64,000 bases of DNA from assembly GCF_051851475.1 (NCBI RefSeq), contig NZ_JBPUSJ010000012.1, positions 1 to 64,000 on the forward strand, read 5' to 3'. Positions within the stretch are counted from its first letter, which is position 1. The number at the start of each line of letters is the position of its first letter. Below the pieces are notes generated by a model. The model was not told where the DNA came from and searched no databases. It saw only the letters and a program-made list of their open reading frames with translations. A program made the translations under genes and the position numbers. Shown here in pieces: positions 52,369 through 59,107 of this stretch. Source of the stretch: Carboxylicivirga taeanensis. Its GTDB lineage: Bacteria > Bacteroidota > Bacteroidia > Bacteroidales > Marinilabiliaceae.

Positions 52369-53949
52369 TTAAAACTTCTCATCGTATTTGGTCCACAGGT
52401 CATCACCAAGCTGCCAGGCAGTATTTACCACTCGGTTTCCCCAGTCGATGGTGTAACGCGTTAAATGGGCAATGGTTTGTTTGGTCCCCATGCTCATCGC
52501 CGCCAATTCTGTTTCGCGTTGTTTGGCAAATATTTCTTCCTGCAAAGGTAAAAGCACCTTATCCACATCGTGACGGGCATCGTTCCAGCGCAGGCTGGCT
52601 AATGTGCTCATGCGGTTAAAAGCCCACCAGGCCGAGTTGCGGTTAAAGCCGTTACGTCCCGGTGTTTTGTAAGATTCTGGTAAATCACTAACGCTGCAGT
52701 AAATAGGGATATACACCGATGTGGCAATATTATCCTGTGCCATCCATACCAGTCCGCCAATCTCATCGGGCAGCCAGTCGCGGCTTTGCGTAATGGTGCC
52801 ATACATGGTGTACCAACGGGCAATGGTGCGCTCACCCAGTTTACCCCAGCCACCTTCTATATTATGCAGGTCGTATTTGTCGTAAGGCATAAACGGATTG
52901 GCATAAGGATGAGGGATGGTATCACCATCTTCGGTAATTTTCTTCAGATGGCCCACCATATCATACGGTGTATGTTCGTAATAGTCCTTAAACACTTCAA
53001 TCATTTTATGCAGCGTTACCTTTTTATCTGGTTTTACCGAGAAAGGATAATCCATGGCTTCCGGATCCAGTTCCAGAGAAGGAGCCATCAGGCTAAGGGT
53101 GCGCCATTCCCTGCGGCGGCTGGCCATTGATGCCCGGCTTTCAGGGGCATAGGCATAGGCAAAGCGGAAAGGTTCGTCAATTGGGTTCCACCAGGCACTG
53201 TCTTTTGCCACTTCAAACAGGTTGTCTGAATACATGAAGTTGTGCGTATCTGCAGTATCTACTTCCAGAATGCGGGCTGCGTTGGCATTAACGCTCACAT
53301 GGTCGTCAGGTACACGCTGCGCAGCCCAAATAGCTCCCACTTCACCTTTTCCAGGCCCAACAATTTCAAAGTGCCATACTTCTTTTTTGTCCGCAATGGT
53401 CAGGCATTCGCCCCAGTCGCGGTAGCCATATTCTTTGGTCAGCTCGTCGGCCATTTTAATGGCTTCTCTGGCCGTTGTACAGCGCTCCAGCATTAGCTGT
53501 ATCAGACGCTGGCAGTCAATCAAGCCGGCTTCCGAAACCAGCGATTCACGACCACCAAAAGTGGACTCGCCAATCGCCAGCTGTTTGGTATTCATACAAG
53601 GATAGGCCGAATTGATAAAACCATAGGTTTTGCGTTCCTGAGGTATTTCACCAACTGGTGTATGTTTATAGGCCGGCATTTTTCGCGTATCATCTTTCTC
53701 ACGGGCATACATGGTTACCTTGTCTCTGCGGCCATGTTTTTGCTCGGGCACAATGTTCATCCACGAGCGGGTCCGGTGGCTGTCATCAGTGTGAGAGGTC
53801 ATCACCGAGCCATCAAAACTAGCGCTTTTTCCAACGGTAATCGTCGTGCATCCTTCGGGTACACCGCCTTCCCAATCGGCTTTTATCTGTGCGTCAATTC
53901 CCTGCGCGACCATGGTCAGCAGCAGGCTTAGGGCAATTGTTATCTTCAT
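52369..53949 (-). CDS. C69-family dipeptidase (PepD-like, Ntn hydrolase)
   Basis: This protein of about 526 residues has a signal peptide (to about IDAQ) and a C69 domain. The likely catalytic nucleophile is the Cys in EGCTTITVGKSASFDGS, which must become N-terminal by self-processing; SHTDDSHRTR is the usual following motif. C69 enzymes cleave dipeptides with broad specificity. Export is common in Bacteroidota and would fit periplasmic peptide use together with the PepF-like enzyme. The ATG at 53949 gives a cleaner signal peptide than the ATG at 53955. Confidence 0.85.
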   Translation of the reverse strand: MKITIALSLLLTMVAQGIDAQIKADWEGGVPEGCTTITVGKSASFDGSVMTSHTDDSHRTRSWMNIVPEQKHGRRDKVTMYAREKDDTRKMPAYKHTPVGEIPQERKTYGFINSAYPCMNTKQLAIGESTFGGRESLVSEAGLIDCQRLIQLMLERCTTAREAIKMADELTKEYGYRDWGECLTIADKKEVWHFEIVGPGKGEVGAIWAAQRVPDDHVSVNANAARILEVDTADTHNFMYSDNLFEVAKDSAWWNPIDEPFRFAYAYAPESRASMASRRREWRTLSLMAPSLELDPEAMDYPFSVKPDKKVTLHKMIEVFKDYYEHTPYDMVGHLKKITEDGDTIPHPYANPFMPYDKYDLHNIEGGWGKLGERTIARWYTMYGTITQSRDWLPDEIGGLVWMAQDNIATSVYIPIYCSVSDLPESYKTPGRNGFNRNSAWWAFNRMSTLASLRWNDARHDVDKVLLPLQEEIFAKQRETELAAMSMGTKQTIAHLTRYTIDWGNRVVNTAWQLGDDLWTKYDEKF

Positions 53950-54149
53950 TGGCATAATTATTTTTTTGAGGTTCTACAAAAATATAAAAATGAATGAGCC
54001 TTCGAACTGAAATGGGGCGTTTTATTAATGTGGGTTTGGGGAAGAACTAATTGAGCATCGAGCTTGTCGAAAGCAATCTTAGTGTTCATCAATACTTTCC
54101 CCTAGCTTGTTGAATGGGGGATGCTTTGCTTTAAAACGCTTCCCGCAGG

Positions 54150-54509
54150 TTGTTGAGTCCAGCGATCGAATTGTGAAAATGGTCCCGCAGGGTGTTGAGT
54201 CCAACGATCGAATTGTGAATTTGGTCTCGCAGGTTGTTGAGTCCAGCAATCGGATTGTGAAATTGGTCTCGCAGGTTGTCAAGTCCAACGATCGAATTGT
54301 GAAATTGGTCCCGCAGGTTGTTGAGTCCAGCGATCGAATTGTGAAATTGGTCTCGTAGCTTGTCGTGTCCAGCGATCGAATTGTGAATTTGGTCTCGTAG
54401 GTTGTCGAGTCCAACGATCGAATTATGAATTTGGTCCCGTAGCTTGTCGAGTCCAGCGACCGAATTGCGGAACCGGTCTCGCAGGCTGTTGAGTCCAACG
54501 ATTGGATAT
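54150..54509. repeat. 42-bp tandem repeat array (minisatellite)
   Basis: There are eight full units starting at 54150, 54192, 54234, 54276, 54318, 54360, 54402 and 54444, plus a ninth partial unit from 54486. The typical unit starts TTGTTGAGTCC, has the palindrome CGATCG, then AATTGTGAAATTGGTCTCGCAGG-like sequence. Units differ at about five positions. Since 42 is divisible by three, long frames open on both strands (minus 54525-54079, 14-residue period IRSLDSTTCETNFT). The changes include many amino-acid replacements, so I do not call a gene. Confidence 0.9.
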
Positions 54510-54556
54510 TAACAGCGTGCTGCATGGTTGACGCATTGTTCTGCAGAGGCGGATAA

Positions 54557-54585
54557 TTGTTATTCGACAGGATTTTTTAACTTTG
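54557..54585 (+). promoter_or_regulatory. promoter of the AsmA-like gene
   Basis: TTG (54557-54559), 18 bases, TAACTTTG (54578-54585), then 32 bases to the ATG at 54618. Confidence 0.6.
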
Positions 54586-54617
54586 TTTATATCACATCAA
54601 CTTAATGATATCTGAAT

Positions 54618-57065
54618 ATGATGAAGTTTTTAAAAATAACAGGAGGAATCGTTTTGGGATTGCTCGTATTACTATTGGTTCTACCCTTGGCGTTTAAAGG
54701 CAAGATTGAAAACCTTGTGAAAGAGCAGATCAATGCGAATGTCAATGCGCGGGTCGATTACTCTGGCTTTTCTTTATCACTCATAAAAAACTTTCCCAAT
54801 ATAAGTGTGGGCATTGATGGTCTGTCGGTGGTAGGTGAAGCACCGTTCGAACAGGATACATTGTTATATCTTGGCGAGTTTAGCAGTAAAGTAGGCCTGA
54901 TGGGAGCTTTATCGGGTGAGTTGGAAGTTAAATCAGTACTATTGAATGATTTGCAGGTAAATGCCATTGTGCTGGCCGATTCGAGTGCTAACTGGGACAT
55001 CGCCAAAGCAAGCGATGAGGTAGCAGTTCAAGAGGAAACAGGTGAAGCGGCAGCCTTTAAGGTGGTGTTGGAGTCGTTTGTGATGAATAATGCTAACCTG
55101 CGCTACCACGATAATACAGCGGGTATTCAGTCGGAGATCAATGGCTTTAACCTGAGTCTGTCGGGCGATATGTCGGCTAAGCAAACCAACCTCACTATTC
55201 AGTCGCTCATTGAGAAGGTGATGGTTGATTACGATGGTGTAAAGTATGTCAATGGGGCATCGCTGGGCTTAAATGCTGGCATTGGCGCCGATTTGGAGAA
55301 GATGGTTTTTACTTTTTTGGATAATGAACTGAAGGTAAACGGACTGGTTTTAAATCTGGATGGAAATGTAGCGGTGAAGGAGGAGGCTTATGGTCTTGAC
55401 CTCACGATGGGAACGACAAAAACTGATTTTAAATCCTTGCTGGCTTTAGTGCCTGAGGAATTTCTGAAGGATTTTGAAGGCCTTAAAACGGAGGGCACCA
55501 TGCATGTGGACATGAAGGTTAAAGGTGACTATGTTGACGAGGAGCATTTGCCCGCTTTTTCACTCGACCTGGGGGTTGAAAATGGAAGGGTGCAATATCC
55601 CGATTTACCAGAGTCCATTAATAATATCAATATCGACTTACAGATAAATAATGAAGGAGGCAGCGCTGATTTAACCATTACTGAGCTAAAACAGTTTCAT
55701 TTTGAAATAGCTCAGAATCCGTTCGATGCTTCATTTAAAATGCTGACGCCTGTTTCTAACCCTACCTTTAGTAGTAAGGTGGCCGGGCGAATTGATTTAA
55801 GCTCATTGGCCAATGCCATTCCTTTGGATAGCTTTGAAATTAAAGGCCTGATGGAGACTGATTTTGCTATTGCCGGCGATTATCAAATGATTGAGGCAGA
55901 AGCTTACGAGCAAATAAATGCCCAAGGCAAGCTGGCCTTAACAAATTTTGCTTATCAAGGCGCCGACTGGCCTCTGGGGGTTTTTATCAGGCAATCGGTA
56001 ATGCGAGTTACCCCCCGGGCCATTCAATTGGAATCATTTGACTGTCAGGTGGGCAAAAGCGACTTTGGTTTAAGTGGTTCTCTCGAAAACTACCTGGCCT
56101 ACGCGCTTAAGGATGGGACACTCAAAGGTTCCCTCCGGCATTATTCGAAATTAATCAATACCAACGAGTTGTTGGCCATGTCCAATGGAACGGAGGCAAA
56201 TGCCGAAACATCGGACGAAACAACCGAAGTGGTTGAGGTGCCTAAAAACCTCGATTTTGTGTTTAGTTCGCAGATAGAGCGCTTGGTGTATGATAAGTTA
56301 GATATCTACCGGGCCAATGGTAAAATTACCGTGAAGAATGGTGTGGTGAAGCTGGATGGGCTTAACATGAGGTTGCTGGATGGTTCACTGACGATGACCG
56401 GACAGTATAACACCACAAACATGCAGCGCCCGTTTGTTGACTTTGCATTTGAAGGATCCGAACTGGATTTAAATATGGCAGCCAATTCATTTAGTGTGGT
56501 GGATTCCTTATTACCACTGGCTAAAAATACAAGTGGAAAGGTATCGCCGCAGTTTAACTATAACAGTTTACTTAGTGCAGATGCCAAGCCGGTTATGTCG
56601 AGCATCAATGGAGGTGGCTGGTTGCGTTCGAAAAGCGTGGAAGTGGCTGGGTCAAAAATTCAGAATTCACTGGCATCCACACTTAATAATGAGAGCTATC
56701 GAAAGATGCGGGCCGAAGACCTCAATATTAACTTTATTCTGGATAAAGGAAATGTGATTGTGAAACCCTTTAAAACTAAAATAGGAGGTAAAATGGTGGA
56801 AGTGCAAGGCACGCAAGGACTGGATCAATCCATTGACTATATGATCACCATGCCGGTAAGCAGAAAAGAAGTATCTAAGATGGCCGGTTCCTTTGGTTTT
56901 TCATTACCTACCTCGGGTGATGATCTCATTGTAGATGTATTGGTGAAAGGCACTGTGCAGCAACCTCAGTTGAGTTTTGGTTTGGATAAAGCCAAAAAAC
57001 AGATTGAGAAGGACTTAAAAAAGGAGGGAGAGAAGTTGCTGAATAACTTCTTAAAGGGCTTTTAA
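54618..57065 (+). CDS. AsmA-family envelope protein
   Basis: This 815-residue protein has an N-terminal membrane helix (about 5-27) followed by a very long beta-rich periplasmic part. AsmA features are the start KITGGIVLGLLVLLLVLPLAFKGKIENLVKEQINANVNARVDYSGFSLSLIKNFPNISVGI and the C-terminal VEVQGTQGLDQSIDYMITMPVSRKEV. AsmA/TamB-type proteins are thought to bridge the periplasm and move phospholipids to the outer membrane. It is monocistronic. ATG 54621 is an equal alternative start. Confidence 0.85.
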   Translation: MMKFLKITGGIVLGLLVLLLVLPLAFKGKIENLVKEQINANVNARVDYSGFSLSLIKNFPNISVGIDGLSVVGEAPFEQDTLLYLGEFSSKVGLMGALSGELEVKSVLLNDLQVNAIVLADSSANWDIAKASDEVAVQEETGEAAAFKVVLESFVMNNANLRYHDNTAGIQSEINGFNLSLSGDMSAKQTNLTIQSLIEKVMVDYDGVKYVNGASLGLNAGIGADLEKMVFTFLDNELKVNGLVLNLDGNVAVKEEAYGLDLTMGTTKTDFKSLLALVPEEFLKDFEGLKTEGTMHVDMKVKGDYVDEEHLPAFSLDLGVENGRVQYPDLPESINNINIDLQINNEGGSADLTITELKQFHFEIAQNPFDASFKMLTPVSNPTFSSKVAGRIDLSSLANAIPLDSFEIKGLMETDFAIAGDYQMIEAEAYEQINAQGKLALTNFAYQGADWPLGVFIRQSVMRVTPRAIQLESFDCQVGKSDFGLSGSLENYLAYALKDGTLKGSLRHYSKLINTNELLAMSNGTEANAETSDETTEVVEVPKNLDFVFSSQIERLVYDKLDIYRANGKITVKNGVVKLDGLNMRLLDGSLTMTGQYNTTNMQRPFVDFAFEGSELDLNMAANSFSVVDSLLPLAKNTSGKVSPQFNYNSLLSADAKPVMSSINGGGWLRSKSVEVAGSKIQNSLASTLNNESYRKMRAEDLNINFILDKGNVIVKPFKTKIGGKMVEVQGTQGLDQSIDYMITMPVSRKEVSKMAGSFGFSLPTSGDDLIVDVLVKGTVQQPQLSFGLDKAKKQIEKDLKKEGEKLLNNFLKGF

Positions 57066-57160
57066 AGAGAGTAGACCAGAAAACTAAGATGGTTCAGCCG
57101 AATTCTTACTTAATAGACTGGTATGTAGATCACTTATAGTTGGAAATACAATTTATAATT

Positions 57161-57190
57161 AGTGGGCATCTGGGAAAACAGGTGCCCACT
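57161..57190 (+). terminator. stable hairpin downstream of the AsmA-like gene
   Basis: AGTGGGCA (57161-57168) pairs with TGCCCACT (57183-57190) across a 14-base loop. Only a weak T tract (ATTGCTTTAA) follows, so termination is less certain. Confidence 0.5.
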
Positions 57191-57263
57191 ATTGCTTTAA
57201 TAGCACCTGTAATTAGGTTTTGCATGCACTCTTTTTTCGATTGCCCACCGAATATTAGGGCAC

Positions 57264-57289
57264 AAAAAAACCTGACAAAAAATGTCAGG
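57264..57289 (-). terminator. rplS terminator
   Basis: On the minus strand CCTGACA (57289-57283), a short A/T loop, TGTCAGG (57277-57271), then seven T. Confidence 0.85.
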
Positions 57290-57314
57290 TTTCTTATCAC
57301 CATTATATAATGGC

Positions 57315-57662
57315 TTAGCTTCTTTTCTCTTTGATACGAGCTTTTTTACCGGTAAGGCCACGTAAGTAAAATAACTTAGCACGACGAACTTTACCTTGAC
57401 GTAAAAGCTCTACTTTCTCAATGAAAGGTGAATTGAAAGGGAAGATACGCTCAACACCTACGTTGTTAGACATCTTTCTAACAGTAAAACGTTTGTTGTT
57501 GCCATGTCCCTTAATTTGGATAACTACGCCTTTAAATACCTGAATACGTTCTTTGTTACCCTCTTTAATCTTGTACGATACTGCGATGTTATCACCAGGA
57601 CCGAAATCAGGCATCTCAACTCCGCCTTCAAAAGCGGCTTCGGCTACTTTAATTAAATCCAT
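57315..57662 (-). CDS. rplS: 50S ribosomal protein L19
   Basis: This 115-residue protein lies at the 30S-50S interface. Family hallmarks are PDFGPGDNIAVSYKIKEGNKERIQVFKGVVIQIKG, FTVRKMSNNVGVERIFPFNSPFIEKVELLRQGKVRRAKLFYLRGLTGKKARIKEK. It is transcribed alone, which is the rule in Bacteroidota lacking an adjacent trmD. The leader contains a conserved-looking two-stem structure that could give feedback control. Confidence 0.95.
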   Translation of the reverse strand: MDLIKVAEAAFEGGVEMPDFGPGDNIAVSYKIKEGNKERIQVFKGVVIQIKGHGNNKRFTVRKMSNNVGVERIFPFNSPFIEKVELLRQGKVRRAKLFYLRGLTGKKARIKEKRS

Positions 57663-57691
57663 TTTTGAATATTTTATTGGATTAAACGTTA

Positions 57692-57739
57692 TTCACGCAA
57701 TATTACATGACTCCCTTGTTCAGTAAGAGATTACGTGAA
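57692..57739 (-). ncRNA. structured leader of rplS (candidate L19 autoregulatory element)
   Basis: In the transcript TTCACGTAAT (57739-57730) pairs with ATTGCGTGAA (57701-57692) over 10 bp with one G-T pair. Inside it CTCTT can pair with the GGGAG-containing segment. The element ends 29 bases before the ATG. Leader RNAs that bind L19 are known in some Bacteroidota; whether this is one needs a covariance search. Confidence 0.5.
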
Positions 57740-57747
57740 ATCGGCTG

Positions 57748-57755
57748 CAAAAATA
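57748..57755 (-). promoter_or_regulatory. -7 promoter box of rplS
   Basis: TATTTTTG on the minus strand, about 86 bases before the start codon and just upstream of the leader structure. A T-rich stretch stands where the -33 box should be. Confidence 0.5.
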
Positions 57756-57800
57756 GTGTAATTAACTTAAAAATAAAAAACTTTCAGCTTCATTTTCCTG

Positions 57801-58082
57801 TTATTCTTCAACTTTCTCTTCGGAGTTTTGTGTCTTTGCCTGTGGTGCATTGTTGGTGAAAAAACCAAGAATGAAGTTTTTTAGAGAAGCGGTTAGGGGT
57901 GTTAGCCAACTGCTTATCAGGAAAGGAACAAAACGCATGGGGTTCAAAAATGCAACCAGCTCAATGTACTTTAATTCTAGTTTTTTTTCCGACAGGCGGA
58001 TTTGATAATAAAGTTTGATTTTTTCATTCTCGAAATCTTCGAATGATTTAATATGACCGTATGAGTTTCTGTTAAGGTTCAT
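57801..58082 (-). CDS. small hypothetical protein, third gene of the YtxH/holin-like operon
   Basis: This 93-residue protein has a charged N-terminal helix (FEDFENEKIKLYYQIRLSEKKLELKYIEL) and a hydrophobic middle (about 45-75, NPMRFVPFLISSWLTPLTASLKNFILGFF) that may be one amphipathic or transmembrane helix. It ends in an acidic tail. ATG 58082 overlaps the preceding stop codon region by 11 bases, which suggests coupled translation. No family is recognised. Confidence 0.6.
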   Translation of the reverse strand: MNLNRNSYGHIKSFEDFENEKIKLYYQIRLSEKKLELKYIELVAFLNPMRFVPFLISSWLTPLTASLKNFILGFFTNNAPQAKTQNSEEKVEE

Positions 58083-58440
58083 CGTAGTTGGTGTATTTAG
58101 GAAAGAATAATTGAATAAATGATTGGATAATAGGTCTTTGGATAAGTAGTTTGCGCATGGCATAAAACAAAATTGACAGAATCAGGTAGAATCCGGCAAC
58201 AATCAAAAAACCTACACCTCTACCTTCAAATAAATCATTGAGCCAGAAGGCTACTGCCAGCGAAACAAACAGCAGTACAAAGAAGAACAGGTAAAATAAG
58301 CCCATTTTAATAAGCATGCCCGAAAAAAAGCGCGAAAGGTTATCAGCCGTATGAAGCTTCACTAAATCCAAACGGGCATTAATGTACTCCTCAAATTCAT
58401 CTTTAACTTCATTTATTTCTTCAGATAGGTGTTCTTTCAT
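58072..58440 (-). CDS. phage holin family protein (holin superfamily III / holin-X-like)
   Basis: This 122-residue protein has an acidic, helical N-terminus (about 1-35) and two long transmembrane helices (about 43-68 and 75-97). This is the form of chromosomal holin-X-like proteins, which in Bacteroidota sit next to YtxH genes and are not part of a prophage. No phage genes are near. It probably affects envelope stress response; a lytic role is not supported. Confidence 0.75.
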   Translation of the reverse strand: MKEHLSEEINEVKDEFEEYINARLDLVKLHTADNLSRFFSGMLIKMGLFYLFFFVLLFVSLAVAFWLNDLFEGRGVGFLIVAGFYLILSILFYAMRKLLIQRPIIQSFIQLFFPKYTNYDEP

Positions 58441-58460
58441 GATGTGTGCTAATAAAATAC

Positions 58461-58481
58461 CCCGAAAAGAAGCTTTTCGGG
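58461..58481 (-). terminator. hairpin between the YtxH and holin-like genes
   Basis: CCCGAAAAG (58461-58469) pairs with CTTTTCGGG (58473-58481); on the minus strand GTATTTTATTAG follows. It may attenuate transcription of the two distal genes. Confidence 0.6.
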
Positions 58482-58509
58482 ATATTAGGTTAAAACAAAT
58501 TGTTCAGAA

Positions 58510-58797
58510 TTAATTGGCGCCGTGTGTGGGTTCAAGATTCTTTTTGTACTCATTGATAAGGCTTTCAATCTTTTTTTCAAGATCATTCATCTTCACTTTC
58601 ATCTCTTCCTTTAGCTCTCCGCCTTTTACCTTCACTTTTTCTCTTAGTTGTTGTAATTCGGCTTCCATTTCCTTAATCTTAGCTTTTACCTGCTCCCGGG
58701 TATCTTTGCCCGATTGTGGTGCGTATAGTAAAGCTAATGAGGCCCCCAGAGCTGCTCCGGTCAATAAACCTCCTAAAAATAATCCAGTATACTTCAT
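58510..58797 (-). CDS. YtxH domain protein
   Basis: This 95-residue protein begins with a Gly-rich transmembrane segment (KYTGLFLGGLLTGAALGASLALLYAPQSGKDTR), the YtxH hallmark, and continues as a charged coiled coil (about 35-88). YtxH proteins are general-stress membrane proteins. It is the first gene of a three-gene unit with the holin-like and small hypothetical proteins. Confidence 0.85.
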   Translation of the reverse strand: MKYTGLFLGGLLTGAALGASLALLYAPQSGKDTREQVKAKIKEMEAELQQLREKVKVKGGELKEEMKVKMNDLEKKIESLINEYKKNLEPTHGAN

Positions 58798-59107
58798 GGC
58801 CTTTAATTTTAAGGTTAATAATGTTATTTAAGGTACAAAAGCTAACTTAAGAAGTCAATTTATTTACTGTACCAAATCAAAGCATTCGTGGAAAGATAAT
58901 CATAAATCATCACTTTAGGGCATTATCTGTTAACAAATCGGGGCATGAAATTTTCGATATTATTATAACTTTACAAGCATTCACTTGTGAGCACAGCAAG
59001 TAGTTGAACAGGGCTTCTGGATTTCCCCTCGTTGGATGGTCTGCGTTATTGACTGTTTGTTGAGTGAATAGAGAAAAGGATTTATAAAGAACTGTAAATA
59101 AGGGATA
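58798..59107. other. intergenic region upstream of relA
   Basis: The 310 bases between the divergent YtxH and relA genes show no convincing gene or consensus promoter. A minus-strand open frame (59170-58910) overlaps the relA start and has no coding character. Confidence 0.5.

Larger units (their letters stand above)
53956..54617. other. intergenic region holding a 42-bp minisatellite
   Basis: The 660 bases between the divergent dipeptidase and AsmA-like genes contain the tandem array at 54150-54509 and the promoter of the AsmA-like gene at 54557-54585. Outside these nothing was recognised. Confidence 0.75.

Noticed and set aside
54150..54509. CRISPR array
   Set aside because: Units are contiguous 42-bp repeats with no unique spacers, and no cas gene is near.
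54079..54525. Minus-strand 148-codon frame with 14-residue repeats in the minisatellite
   Set aside because: The frame is open because the 42-bp unit is a multiple of three and lacks stops; a plus-strand frame (54107-54358) is open too. Unit differences often change amino acids and no signal or promoter precedes it.
58072..58440. Prophage remnant marked by a holin
   Set aside because: No integrase, capsid, tail or lysin gene is present; chromosomal holin-like genes beside YtxH are common in this phylum.
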